The notes below the pieces were generated by a model. The model searched no databases. It worked only from the letters and a program-made list of their open reading frames with translations, and was not told the origin of the DNA. The position numbers and the translations under genes were made by a program. From NCBI GenBank assembly GCA_019722365.1, contig JADFUC010000709.1:434001-498000 (forward strand): a DNA stretch of 64,000 nt, written 5' to 3'. How positions within the stretch are numbered: the stretch's first letter is position 1; every line of letters starts with the position of its first letter. Origin of the DNA: Lithospermum erythrorhizon. Its lineage: Eukaryota > Streptophyta > Magnoliopsida > Boraginales > Boraginaceae. Shown one piece after another: positions 24,547 to 37,437 of this stretch.

Positions 24547-25899
24547 ATGGTGAAGGATGATTTGTATATAACAGTGCCAAGTTTCTTCAAATGTCCAATT
24601 TCACTAGAGATGATGAAGTCTCCTGTGAGTTTGTCAACAGGGGTGACATATGACCGTGCCAGTATTCAAAGGTGGTTAGATGGAGGCAATAACACGTGTC
24701 CTGCAACCATGCAAGTGCTTCAGACCAAAGATCTCATACCAAACCATACTCTTCATCGCCTTATCAAGATCTGGTCTGATTCAATAAAAAACCGCTCTAA
24801 AAATAACAAGAACATGCCCAATTTGCCTCCAGCTGGTACATGTATCACTACTGAACATGCCCTTCAGCTCGCTAAAGAATTTGTTCGGGTTAGTCCGAGT
24901 TCTTGTAATGATAAAGAATTCTTTGTTCGGGTTAGTTCGAGTTCTTGTAATGACAAGGATGGTTACGATAAGTGTTTCGAATGTTTGTCGAAAGTTGTCG
25001 AGTTTGCTAAGGAATCTGATGAGAATTGTCGGGAAGTGATGTCAGTTGTTGAATTCTTGAGTTCTGTGATAACCATTTTGTGTAGAAGTGGGAAGAATGA
25101 GTTGGGGCTTGTTTGCAAGGCAATTGAGTTGAGTAATATGCTGCTAGATCAGTGCAAGAAGAATGTGAATTTGTTTGAATCAGTTGTTGTGAAAATTGAT
25201 TTAGGAATTGATTTTTGTTCCTCAATGATGGCATATATGAGACTACAAGAAAATATGGTATCAAAACTTGAAGCAGTGAAATTCATTGAATTGGTTATGT
25301 TTCTGAAGGTTAGAAACAGTTTCAGAATTGGCCAAAATGTGGACATATACTTTGAGCTACTCAGATTAGTTGTTGATTCTGAGTACAACTCAGAAACTAT
25401 GGAAGCTTGTTTTTCATGTTTGGTGTGTTTATCAACTCCAAGAAGAAACCGTTCAATTCTAGCTAAGGCAAATGCAGTTGAGGTAGTTGCAAAGGTTCTT
25501 TCAAGAAAAGAATTGGGTATTTCCACAACTGAAAAAGTGTTGAAATTGTTGGAGATTCTGTCTTCTTGTAAAGAAGGGAGGGAGAAAATTTGTGAGGATG
25601 ATATTTGTGTGGAAGCAATTATAAAAAAAGTTTTGAAGGTTTCAAATATGGCAACTGAACATGGAGTTACAACATTATGGAGTTTATGTTGTTTGTTTGG
25701 AGATGAAAAAGCTAGAGAAGGTGTGAGGAAAAGCAATGGAATGGCTAAGATTTTGCTATTGATGCAGAGTAATTGTTCTGCTTCTGTTAGGCAAATGTGT
25801 TGTGATTTGCTTAAGGTTTTTAGAGTTGGTTCATCCAAGAATTGTTTATCTCTTCTTTCAAGTTATGATACTAAAACTACTCATATAATGCCATTTTGA
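24547..25899 (+). CDS. U-box E3 ubiquitin ligase, PUB27/28-type
   Basis: An intronless 450-residue protein. Residues about 9-84 form a U-box: VPSFFKCPISLEMMKSPV, then STGVTYDRASIQRWLDGG, then CPAT and LIPNHTLHRLI, the E2-binding fold that lacks zinc ligands. The KSPVSLSTGVTYDR wording matches PUB27/PUB28 better than PUB22-26, from memory. The remainder is Leu-rich and helical with ARM-like repeats, used in this class to bind targets or receptor kinases; length and intronless structure fit the class. It acts in the cytosol, moving ubiquitin from E2 to a substrate that cannot be named here. The start at 24547 is the first ATG giving a full U-box and follows a C/T-rich leader. One oddity is a 13-14-residue internal duplication (see 24874-24954). 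Cys is frequent in the C-terminal half. Confidence is high on family, moderate on subclass. Confidence 0.93.
   Translation: MVKDDLYITVPSFFKCPISLEMMKSPVSLSTGVTYDRASIQRWLDGGNNTCPATMQVLQTKDLIPNHTLHRLIKIWSDSIKNRSKNNKNMPNLPPAGTCITTEHALQLAKEFVRVSPSSCNDKEFFVRVSSSSCNDKDGYDKCFECLSKVVEFAKESDENCREVMSVVEFLSSVITILCRSGKNELGLVCKAIELSNMLLDQCKKNVNLFESVVVKIDLGIDFCSSMMAYMRLQENMVSKLEAVKFIELVMFLKVRNSFRIGQNVDIYFELLRLVVDSEYNSETMEACFSCLVCLSTPRRNRSILAKANAVEVVAKVLSRKELGISTTEKVLKLLEILSSCKEGREKICEDDICVEAIIKKVLKVSNMATEHGVTTLWSLCCLFGDEKAREGVRKSNGMAKILLLMQSNCSASVRQMCCDLLKVFRVGSSKNCLSLLSSYDTKTTHIMPF
24874..24954 (+). repeat. In-frame coding duplication within the U-box gene
   Basis: Two adjoining units, 24874-24912 (39 bp) and 24913-24954 (42 bp), encode KEFVRVSPSSCND and KEFFVRVSSSSCND. 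The second has one extra codon. The frame is kept. The duplication sits in the linker between the U-box and the ARM region and is likely lineage-specific. Confidence 0.9.
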
Positions 25900-28800
25900 G
25901 AATTTGTTGATTTTGAAGAATGTGATTATTGGAAATAGTTAGGAAGAAATGGTGTAAATTTAGCAAAATTTTGTTGAGGTATACTATGTCAATCTAAGTA
26001 TTTTTTCTTAGAAGCTTACTTTTGTATGGTTAAATGGTGTTAAATTTAATTTTAAATTTTTGGATCGATTCTTTGTCCAGGAAATGATTAATATCTTGAT
26101 AAGAGCGGTTTGATAATTTGGGTTTAATTTTTTTATAAAGAGTAGTAGATGGATAATATCTCGTGTTTTATTTTGCTATTTTTCTTTTCTATCATTTGTT
26201 TTAGTTGCGTTTAGATTTATTTAGAATTGAAATTCTTTTAGATTTTATGTCAATCGATACATAAGCATGTAATTTTTAAACAAATTTAAAATCAATTAAA
26301 TTCTCTCAAATCTTCAAATAAATATAAAAAATATCGAGTTAATTTCATTATCGAGCTTAATTTCGTTTAGATTGTATGAGTATATTATTTGTGTTTTTGG
26401 GTATGGTATCAGTAATGATATTAAAATCTGAATTTATATTTTCTGAATAATATCATATTTAGATTTTTAGAAAATTCATATTAATTTGATTGTAACTTGA
26501 TATTTTATACTTGAAATATGCTAATAATATGATATTGATATCTAAGTATGTCACATGCTTGTAAATCGCTAAAACATCATTATAATATGATGGACTTGTT
26601 ACGTAAAGGCCGATGTATTAAATTATAATGTGATTATGTTTGAAATACTAGTTTATTTATGAGTATGATATGTAAAAGTAATCTTTGAAATCACAATACA
26701 TTTTCAATAATGATATACATTAGTTTAGTAAGTATCTGAAAGCAGAGGATTATATCAAAATGGTATAAATAGAATAAGCCCAATTTTATTAGATCTGGCA
26801 GGGGCCTGTCGAAAGAATAGTATAAATGAATAAAAAATAACATATAGTATTATACAAATTTTATTAAAAGAAAATTCCTAAACATTGACTTACGTGATTT
26901 CATTTATTTTTCAAGCTTAGCATTCTTGATTTCTTTCGATCTTATTCTATTTATGTCTCTTGAGTTAATCTGCATTCTACGTGATGGTGGATATTGGGCG
27001 ATGGGTTGGTGTCCGCTCGTTAACTAAGGTATAAAGCCTTGAGAGCAGCGTATCGATAATATTGTCATGTATAATTAATATGCGGTATCTTATTATATAC
27101 ATAGATATGGTATTTTATAAATAAGCCCAAATATCATTCTATTTCGTTGGTATGGCATTCACAATACGTAAAATACAATCATATTTTTCATATATGATAT
27201 TACATTAGTATTATAGATTCAAAATGCGCTAATAAAATACCTCGACTAAAATAATCAAATTATTACATTAATACCATCAAATAGTCATACATAGTATTAT
27301 ATTCATCAAAACAAATACAATTATATTCAAAGAATATAATATATAATTTGTATGGACGCCATAATAAAATTATTATATGCATTATTATGGTATTGGATAA
27401 TAATATCAAAATAATTTTTATTTATATGAGAATATATATACTATACAATTTGTGTTATTAGGTATGATATGTGATAGCAGTACATTATCTACTCATATAG
27501 TCATCTGGTATATCGAAATTCATTCTATGCTCAGCATCTTTGAGCAATTAAAGTCTTAGAATAATCGAAAATCTGATCATCTCGTCTACAACGCTCCTAC
27601 ATTAGAAAATCATAACACTTGATTCATGAATTCACATCCCTAGATTTCAAGCATCGTCATAGAAAACTATAATATAAATTGATTTAATAAACAAAAGCTT
27701 GAAAAGCAATTCACAGGTTAATATGATAACACCAACACGTATCTTTGCGTGACAATGCGGCATGTCAAAGCAATTCAACCATGTTTTGTCAATTTTAACA
27801 TGGTATTTTACTTTAAATTGAAAAAAATCAGCCCAATTAAATGCTACAATGGTTAAAAAAGAAATCACATAACTGTTCTTATTTTCACCGTTTATATTCA
27901 ATTTTGCAATTTTAGTTTTGATTAATTAACTCATAACTTAGTTGCTTGATAGGTTTTATTCTTACATATTTTCTAAATTTGTAAGAGTTTTGGATTTAGG
28001 AAGTTCTAATGTTGGTATTAATATTTGATATTTATTACAAAATGAAACTAATTAATAGGATAATTAATATTAGCATTTAATGAAAGATTTCCATTACAAA
28101 AAGAAAACTAATTAATAGCGTGCACTTACCATATTACCCTTATAAGCACAATGCTTACAATCAAGAGATAAACATCTAAATACAACTCTCAATCAAGATA
28201 TCGTTTTATTACTTATAGTTTAATTTGGTTGATCCAAGTACTTCTTCCTTGACAGATTAAAGAGAACTCAAATATGGTCATTGTTTGAGATAGCTTAAGA
28301 GATGAAAATGATGTCAAATACTTAATAAATCCCAAAATGTTAGGATATTTTCCCAAATTGAAAATCCCTTAAATGGTTTTTACTTTGATCAAGTTGTGAG
28401 TAAAATCTTGAAGGTAAAATAATAATTGAAAAAAGAATTTAAATTTGGATAAGTCAAAATGCAGGTGAGTATGATATTCTCTTCAAATTATTGAGCTAGT
28501 TTTGAGGATTAATTCAACTAGTTATATGTCTTGATGCTTTATAAATGCCAATTATTTATTATTTTTATAATAGAATTATAATAATTTTTTTTTAAAAAAG
28601 CCCAAGAAATAGATGAAAAAAGTTATCGTGGAAAATAAAAGATAGAATGGTGAAACGATTTTTTATTTTTCTTGGTATTATTAAGTATTAGATAGATTTA
28701 TTATTAGTTTATGGAGAAGTTATCGTGTTAGACGATTTATCTGTGAAAAATTCTTATCAAAAAAAATAATGCAATTGGGTAAAATGGAAATACGTTAATT

Positions 28801-31800
28801 TGGCTTTCTTATAAGCATGTCGATAGAGACTTAAACATTATATAGGGTATAGATTGATTGCACTCAATAATTAACGAGCTAGACATATAACTCAATCTAT
28901 GAAGCACATTAATTAACACATACACACTTCATTTTACAAAACCTCAACAATGTGAATATGTGATACTGAAAGCCTTCTTTCATAATGTCAAAATTGTCAA
29001 TAGATATGATGATGAATACTCATTCATGTAAACGTATTGCATTAGGAAATTCAAATATTGAGAATTGAAGGTGTTTCTGTCGGAAATAAAAAGAAGAAAA
29101 ATAATTGCTCCCGTGTTGCTGTTCTCATCATCATTGTTTTTCTGATAAAAGAAAGAAAATGGAGAGTATATAATCATTGTGTAAACTATTTATTCTCATT
29201 ATAGCTTATGGTGCTTACTGTCTACTCCACAGCAATATCATGATTCATTTTTTAAAATGTACCACTGCAATTATATCACTAGTGGATTGGTTTTGGCTCT
29301 TTCAATTTTTGAAAGTTGTTGCATATTTGTGATTCACTAAGAACCAATACAGATGAAGGCATTATTGAGCGAGACACCTACCCTTTGTTTTATTTAAACT
29401 ATTGCAAAAAAAATATTGATATGGTTTATTTGAATCTATTGAATCACTAGTAAATGAAAATGAAGATTATAGATTGCCAAGATCTTAGTTGTCAAGAGCA
29501 TTGACTTTTGGAGGCAAATGAAAATTAAGTTTCACTAGTGTTTAGATGGAAGTTAGATACATTGATTAGTTTTTTAGCGTGAAGAGATATTTATAAGACT
29601 AAAATACGTGTCAGTGAAACATCATATGAATCTTGGGGTGATAGCAATTAAATTTAGAAGTATTGGTTGTCACATTCTGTAGTTGTTATTATAACTTTAC
29701 ATCAATCGAAATATAGTTCGGTTGAAATTTTAATATCCATTTCAAAACAACTTGGTCATAAAATAAATAATATTTTTCTTTTTCATTGATATAATTTTAA
29801 ATATTATCTGATCTGACCAAAAATATTTAAGGTAAAACTTGAAAATTAAAATTATCAAAAATTAAAAGTGAAACATGATTTTAATACTTGACAAAAAATT
29901 GAAGTAGTTGAAATAGATAGATAAGTGATTTATAGGGATCAGTTGCTGATAAGCCCAGAATTGAAGGACCGGTCAGAGAAAATATTTTAGGCAAAGTCAA
30001 TAAACAATTTCAATTATCAAATCGAAAAAGGACAAGATGCCGCAATAGCTGAAAAGAATGTGCTTTTGCTTTCTGATTGTTTTCTGGCTCTCTCATTATA
30101 TGAAGTATTCGATCTATACATATCTAGTTTCTTCTTTACACTAATTTTTTACAATAACGATATATACATAACAAAATTTTCATCTTTATTGATCAAGTAT
30201 TATTATACCTTATGGTGAATAATTAATGTAAAACAAATCAAAATTGAATATGTTAATATCAGTTCAGAGTCAAAATATTGTGTTATAAAATATAATTTGA
30301 TTTTTCTAATATGTGTCCTTAGCAGATGTTAAGGTGTTAATTAAGAAAAATATTTTATATAAAATTTATATCTGAACTTTAATATGAAAATATTTATTAA
30401 ATATATTTAATTTTACTTCTTAACATTTGGTTTAAGGACACATATAATATACACATAATTAATTGGAGCGAAAGTTGGTGGAATGACTGGAATCAATCCA
30501 TTGAAAAGAAATCTGACTAAAATAAAGGGTGTGGGGCGTATCTTTGACCATATATGGAAAGTATGTTTTATGACTAGAAGCTAACATATCAAAATACACA
30601 AGGAAAAAACAGTACAATATAATATTATCTCAATCTCAATTTATTTAATTGTTTAAAAGAAAAATATTTTATTTAATTATTGATTGTCTGATTTTCGAGG
30701 AGAGAAAATTATCGTCAATAGAAAGAATATTAGAAAATAATCTGGCTTGATACGAGATTCGTTGGTAAATAAAGCGATAACATAATGAAAAGTGAAGTTT
30801 TCTTTAGATGATCAGCTTAAATTGAAGCGAGCGTGAAATGTCTGTATATGTGGGTAGTGTTTGGATTGGAAATGTTCGAACAAGAAGAAACTATGTGATC
30901 ATATAAAGGGAGAGAACAAATGACTAAGTTAGAGCACTCAGTTTCCCTAAAATTTCTTAAAATATATTCTAGAATAATTTATGAATGTAAGATGGAGTTT
31001 TAATACTCGTCCGTAAATAGTTTGATTTAATATAATTAATTATGCTTTTTTATCGATGGCAGAAAGCTAATTTTACATAGTAATGTGACCTTAGTGAAGA
31101 GTTGGCTCATGTGCTTAATTCTTGAAACTTCATACTAAATTATTTTATAATAGATAGGAGAAATCAAAAAATGTTATTAATACGCTCATAAGGTATTAAT
31201 CATCCAATATGAAGCCGTGTTTCGAATAATAGCCTAAAATTTCTCAATAAACTTTTTATAGACATAGAGGAGACTTTAGACGATAAAAGAGAAAACATCA
31301 CTTGACTAAAAGAGCATATGTATTACATATTCAAACGTTGTAATTGTTCCAGTGGTTCTTTGTGGGCACAAAGTGAACAACTGAATTTTCAAAGTTAGTT
31401 AATGATTAAATGGTTACCAATTGGAAAAGTGGATTCTCTATAAAATTATGTGGTGGGCAGAAGTTCCATGAATTCCAGTATAAAAGATGGTCCTGAAGTC
31501 CTGGTTATAGGCTTCAATGGTATTTTGGGAGCAAGTTGATTTCATTTATTCGGTTTAAGTGGACGTGTCTTTATTCCATGGGGTAGTATGTTGCTTCATA
31601 TTGAGCACTTCACGTGCCTTTCTATATTGGAACAACGATTTTATCAAAGCACATTGGCCCTTGTTTGGTTGGAAAATTGGAGTATGATTGATGAATGAAT
31701 GTAAGAATAATCAAAATTTTAAATAAAAAATAATAACATTAAATTTTTCAGTGTAGAATTGTATTGTATCAATAATATTATGAGATTAGGGATAAATTCA

Positions 31801-32148
31801 GAATTTAAAAAATGGATGATCAATTGTGTTTAATGAACAAGGTTTAACGGGTCAAGAAATTTTAAGGCAGTTGGTTTGACAATTGACTATTACCTCTTGA
31901 GAGAATGTGATAACATAAAAGGAAAATGATATAAAAAATTACTAACGTTAGATCAAATTTCCACTTATTACGAGTTCATTTTGACCGTTTTCGAGAGTCG
32001 AGAGCAATTTCAAGTAACCATGTTTCATGAGCTATTTCGATTTTCTAGTAAATACCAGAAGTTTGGCCCAGTAGTTTGTCGATCGAGCTGTATGCTGTAT
32101 TAGTACTTAAAATGAACATAGCTCATACTGTCATACAGAATTAATAAG
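25900..32148. other. Long AT-rich intergenic region
   Basis: More than 6 kb without a supportable gene. It holds runs with repeated ATATGATAT-like and TATTATA-like words (26400-27450), a two-copy repeat around ACTAATTAATAG at 28020-28120, and a MITE-like element at 30311-30443. Open frames (27647-27901, 28980-29177) have AT-driven composition and are not called. Confidence 0.4.
30311..30443. mobile_element. Short MITE-like element with about 25-bp terminal inverted repeats
   Basis: The left end ATGTGTCCTTAGCAGATGTTAAGG pairs with the inverted right end ATGTGTCCTTAAACCAAATG continuing TTAAGAAG, with one small gap. The interior is AT-rich and noncoding; total length is 133 bp. The flanks are AT on the left and AT on the right, so a two-base or longer target duplication is possible but cannot be fixed. 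The superfamily is not assigned. Confidence 0.55.
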
Positions 32149-32762
32149 ATGGGCTATCGGTCCATCGTGTTGAGTCTGACGGACCGAGTTTTGAGTGAGC
32201 CCATGCTTTGGTTGAATTCGGTCTGGCCCACTAAGTTCCACACGAGCGACTGATCCGTTAAAAAAGTGGGATGGATGGGGCCAAATGATTGGGTCTTAGG
32301 CCTGGCGATTCAGCGCGTGTCGGTGGTATTAAGCCAGGTCAGTAATACGCGTGACAACTGTTTAATATAAGCGTGGCCGTTTATCACATCAAAGTATTCT
32401 ACATCACGTGTTGTATCGCGTAAGTAGCACTGCGATCGCGTAAGCAATGTTTGGGACAAGCGATGCCGTTTAGGCATTAAAATGTTGACATCGTGTTGTA
32501 TTTTGTAAGTAGAAAATAAGCATTAGCGGCGGTTGATGAAGCGATGCCACCGTTTAAGACATAAATGTTGTAAAATACAAAAGAAATTAAACACCGTAAC
32601 GATTAACAAGTAACATAAATTGAATAAGCGGCAATCTGATACAAATGTTAAACCTTGTAACACTTGTCGTTGTTCAAATATAAAATGCATAACATCATAC
32701 TAAATTCGAATAAAGTACGTAGCGTAAAATAAAAGGAGCATGTCGTTTGAAACTTGAGAAGT

Positions 32763-33980
32763 CTACGTAACATGAAACAAAACATTCTGCGTGTGTTTCT
32801 TGCGGTGATATCTCGATGTCGTCCCTCTTCGTTGTAAATGGCGATGATCGAAGCTGGCGTGTGGTGGCGTCATTGCGTTATCGACCTCGTATCCTCCGCT
32901 GCGTAGTCGGGCAGTCCGTCTAAGCACCGTTCCACTGCGTCCTCGTCTCATCTACTTAAACATTATTAAGCTGGATGGATGATCCATTAGGAGGACACAA
33001 CTTCGGTCAGAACAGCCAATTTGTGGATAGGTAAGTCGTTTCAGTGCTTGGTAACCATCTATTAGCGGCATCGGAGCCTGCGTTTGTTGAACAACTTCCA
33101 TCATCCCTCGAGGGCTAGTATTAGAGGCAACCCCGCTTAAATGGCTATCGCTTCCCGCATATGATCCTGAGGCAAACATCGATTGTCTTCTATAAATAGT
33201 GTCCCTTGCTTGTGGTATCGTTTGATTTTCTAAAAAGCAGGAACACCTTGGTGATTGACCAATAAATGAAGATTATCGTCCATGATCTGAGCTTGTTTCT
33301 TTAATTGATTCGTATGTGATAGCGTCGTATGTGGCAATTATTTAACTTGATCGATAGCCCATTATAGCAACGTATGTATGAAAGTAAGCTCCGAGGCTTG
33401 ACTATTAGTGGGCAAAAGGACCCCTTGAACGACCTTCCAAATAAACTTTTGAAGGCCGGATTCAGGTGTCTTATCTGTATATGTGAAACTTCTTGGTATC
33501 TGACCATTGTTAAGAGCGTCGTCGTTCAAACACCCGGCCAATTACTCGCTACCTGCTTTCGTCCCATAATCATGGAGTCCCTCCTATAAACTACAGATAC
33601 ATTAACTAAATAAATGCTTGGGTGTCTTCTGGTGCAATTAATTGTGTAATTACAGCACTTGTGAATTCGAATAAGTAACCACAAGTGTATAATGAAATTG
33701 TGCAACTATCTCGATTACCAATCATAAGTAAAAGTTGAAAATAATTGAACATTGACATCTTCTAATAACTTAAATAAAATACTACAATTACTCCACAATT
33801 TTCCGTGTTAGAATGCAATCTGACACCCACATTGAAATGGTTGATCCACTTTGCCTACTTTCGGCCCGCATTTGGGAGTGGTGGTGGAGTGTTTAGTTGG
33901 ACTACGTTCTCTGACCACTTCAGTTGACTTCTTGCGTCTTGAACAACTTCTTTTTGCTTTTGATTTCTTTTTTGTCCCAT
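32763..33980 (-). pseudogene. ORF C remnant of copy 2
   Basis: It starts at the ATG at 33980 (MGQKRNQKQKEVVQDARSQ) and continues with NTPPPLPNAGRK, homologous to ORF C of copy 1. Stops and frame changes are frequent. Shared blocks are CGACCTCG-coded residues at 32880-32945 and the LPT...SELTFIH region near 33390-33450. The last open part, 32763-32951, is Arg-rich. Confidence 0.4.
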
Positions 33981-36179
33981 TAATTCATATTGAAGTTTAA
34001 TTTGATGATATTATGTAGTTGAATATGTTTAAGAGATGATTTGGACGAGAGTTGAGTATTGAATTGAGAGAAATTTGGGTTGGGAAGTTAAAATATATGT
34101 TATGTTGTTGAAAAGTCGCGATTTTAACCTAAAAACCGATTTGCTTGAATCTAGAATTGCGTTTTATATTAAGCGTGCACGTTAGTGAAAAAAAAGAGGC
34201 AGTGATTGCCTTAAAATGCACCATAAGAAACGTGCTCACGTTTAATTTTAACGTGGCCGTTTGTTACACACAAATATTGGTTTTCTTCGGCGTGATAAGC
34301 GTGGCCAAGTTTATTGAGGCGTGATCACGTTTGTCATCTGAAGAAAACCAAGATCACTGTGTGTAAAACATGACCATGTTTCAATTAAGCGTGAAATAAC
34401 ACTTTGTTAGAATTTATCACGTTAAGAACATATTTTAGAATATATAAAGTTTAAAGCAATAAGACAGAATGAGCATTTTATTATTTAAGCCATTCACAAT
34501 TTATGATATTAGATGCGGGCGAGGAAGTTTACGTAGTTCCGTTCAAAAAAATTATACAAATCTAATCATCATAAATTAATTCATCTTGGACTGTTTATCG
34601 GAGTTGATTTCATCTTAATGTGTTGCTTCTCTTGCTTCAATTTCTTCTGATCTCGCTCAAAGATCGTCGAACATATTTTGTGCTTTTTCTATGATTGAGT
34701 CTTGATCTTCATCCCCATGCTCGGCGGCAGATCGATCCGTGACAACAGCCTTTATCACAGCACATTTTAATTGCAGACTTGTAACTCTTGAGCGTGTTGA
34801 GTGTATTGTAGTTCGCCGTACTAAATCTTGGATTAATTAGCTATTGTAGACATAGGTGTATAAATATTTCTTTTGCCATCTTAGACGATACGGAAACAAT
34901 GCTTCTACTTGCTCGCCTACCATTTTAATATATCAAAGGATTTTTATCATTATATTGACTCAATTTAAAGTTAGTAATTAAATATTGAGTTAACTTCATT
35001 CGCGTCTTTGTGGAGAATTAGATTATTTCGCTTTAATAATTGTAAGCTAACAAAGGTGATCGTATTGACTCGTATTTTTAACTCCTAGTGAAATTTACAT
35101 TAAAAACTTTGTACACTACTTGATTGTGTGGTCTTTACCTTGTCCATATCTTGATTGGTATTTGCTATATATATTTATACAAATAAGTTTCAATTCAATG
35201 CTTTATATTCCTTCTATCCAAATTCTTTAGTTTGAATATTGTTATATTTAGCAATTGATCTAAAATAAGCAATTAAACTGTGAGACGTCTTTATCAATCT
35301 GATGGCTTGTTACACACATTATAATAAAATCCATCAAAGACACCAATATCACTAGTCAAACACATTTTATAAGGCAAAGTCGAAAGGATTCTGGCACAGA
35401 AAATTTCTTTAATTTTAAAATATTTAAAGGATATGGTTAGGCCCCAGGGGATTAACGACTTTTGAATCCCCAATTAGTGGCGCCAACCATCACAATGATT
35501 AAAGGCAAAGAACAACGATTATAAATTTCATAGTTTCCATCCTATAAGTCAAAATATTAAAAAAAGAAAGTTACTACTAGTTTGAATTAGCGTTCATTAA
35601 TATTACTACCACATGCCCCTTTAGATTAGTGATCTTATGACTTAATAAGTGTGTCAACAGATGACGGTTCCTCTTTTTACCCACCTGTTTTCATGATGGC
35701 TCTCTTACAATTTATACGATTGTTTTTTGATTTTCACGATTGACCTGAAATGTTGATCAGTGACATTTTTCCTTTCGTTAGTAGTATCAAATGGCGCTAG
35801 ATTGAGAGTCAATTCACAGAGGTAATTCATCCATACGATTATCGTCCTCTAGGTGTATGTCATTAGGCATCACCATATTCTAAATTTCACTTTGAACATT
35901 TTTACCAAAATTACGTTTGATGCCATTAATTTAGAGAATAAATATCTGATTAAAAAAAGATGATAGATAATACCGAACCGGAGATGGAGCAAGGTAAGAT
36001 TGTAGATTGCAACGAACAAGCCCACGACTTGAGAAAGAATCCTTAGACTTCGATCGAATCCTTAGACTTCAATAAAAAAAAAAGTAACGACTATTATAAT
36101 TGGTTAGAAAGTGATTGTGAGTATTGTAGTTGCTTTGAAATGATTGTGAAAATGAATAATGGTATTATCTCCCTTTATA

Positions 36180-36490
36180 AACTTTCCATGGTGTCTTTGT
36201 ACATTTTTCTGCAGGGAATAAACGTGGTAACCTTTGATCAAACGTACCCACGTTTATACATAAAAGTAGCCGTTACTTGTTGTAGCGTTGGGATCAGCGT
36301 GGTTGAAAGCGTTACCGCGTTTGAATGCAAATAACCACGTTAGATAGCCGTTGGGACTAAACGTGGTAACGTTTGCTAGAACGCGGTACCATTTGTTGTA
36401 GAAGTTAATCAGAAAGAATTTTTCTTGGATCTATATATAGAGCATTTTTCTTGTTCGATAATCACAACTATGAACTTAATCAATTTACAA
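36180..36490. promoter_or_regulatory. Bidirectional promoter-like zone of copy 2
   Basis: It lies between leftward (minus) transcription into the element body and rightward ORF A. It contains AAACGTGGTAACC at about 36220, ACGTACCCACGTTT at about 36242, and AAACGTGGTAACGTTT at about 36358-36373, plus CGCGGTACC at about 36392. A TATA-like CTATATATAG at 36430-36439 faces ORF A; a TTTATAAAC at about 36175 faces the other way. The arrangement equals copy 1. Confidence 0.45.
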
Positions 36491-36500
36491 TTGTTTATTA

Positions 36501-36707
36501 CTCCCTCCGTTTCAAAATAGATGATTGTTTAGATGAAAAATGTTTTATTAAGGAATAGTAAAAACTACATTGAGATTGTAAAAAGCTATATTGGAAATGT
36601 AAAAAGCTACATTGGGATTGTAAAAATGTATATTAAAAATGCAAACAATCAACTATTGTGAAAAAGTAAATTTTTTCTAGATGATCATGTATTTTGAGAC
36701 GGAGGAG
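36501..36707. mobile_element. Stowaway-type MITE
   Basis: It begins CTCCCTCCGTTTCAAAATAG and ends CTATTTTGAGACGGAGGAG-like in inverted form, the classic Stowaway (Tc1/mariner-related) terminal inverted repeat, and is flanked by TA on both sides (36499-36500, 36708-36709). The interior is noncoding with a short repeated phrase GTAAAAAGCTA. The homologous position in copy 1 (about 13901-13904) lacks it, giving an empty site. Confidence 0.93.
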
Positions 36708-36723
36708 TAGCATATTGTTCACT

Positions 36724-36992
36724 ATGTCTCAAAGAGAGAGAATTCCAGAGGAGGTGCCGGGTAAGAGGTTTTGAGGTTATGGTAGTCAGAAAGTCCCTTG
36801 AAGACAGGCTACTCCCGTCTTTGTTGAGCGTGTCAACTTTTTGTAGCAGGTGAGTGTAAAGTAAATTTTATAGATATTGGCTTGTGATGTAAAATTGAAA
36901 ATGGAAGGTTCGAGGATGGTAACTTGAAATACATGCTGTTTCTTGGGATGGGTGGCGTGAATTGTGGAATGTCATGACATAGAATGTGGTGA
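36724..36992 (+). pseudogene. ORF A remnant of copy 2
   Basis: It starts MSQRERIPEEVPGKRF then a TGA; later parts read RQATPVFVERVNFL before a CAG|GTGAGTG donor near 36848. The second exon aligns with the intact end of ORF A in copy 1 and ends with the same Met-Trp-stop at 36985-36992. The protein is not recognised. Confidence 0.4.
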
Positions 36993-37333
36993 CTTTGTAA
37001 CTTTTAAGGTTTGACCATGAGCAGATTTGAGCATGTCGTTGTATCGTTTTTGTTGTCGTTTATGCAGTATTAATTGTTGTGAGAAAAGGTCTATATCTTA
37101 AACTACCTATTGAACTTTTTAATAAATCGTTATTTCATTAGAAATGTTATTTGTTCAATTAGTCATCATTTTCATTTGTAATAAAGGTATAAGTTAAAAG
37201 ATTAAGCGTTGGGGCGTTTAATGCGAAAAATAAGTATTAGCGAGGGATAGCGATGATGCCAGATTTAATACGAGCGGTGGCGTTGGCCCGATATGGCCTT
37301 GAAATAGAATAGGAGCTGAGTAGTCCGCGGCGG

Positions 37334-37437
37334 GCGACCGGCCAAGTTCGTCAAGGGCCTTGGCCGTCAGACATGTTACATAGGCGACCGATTCATTAAG
37401 TTCGTCGAGGGCCTTGGCCGTCGAGCATGTTACATAG
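37334..37437. repeat. Two-copy tandem repeat at the end of copy 2, unit 50-54 bp
   Basis: Units at 37334-37383 and 37384-37437 share GCGACCG, AAGTTCGTC, AGGGCCTTGGCCGTC and CATGTTACATAG. The matching end of copy 1 lacks a clear duplication, so it arose after the copies separated, or was lost. Confidence 0.8.

Noticed and set aside
25149..25838. 229-residue open frame antisense to the U-box gene
   Set aside because: It is the complement of real coding sequence; composition follows the sense codons and no family likeness is seen.
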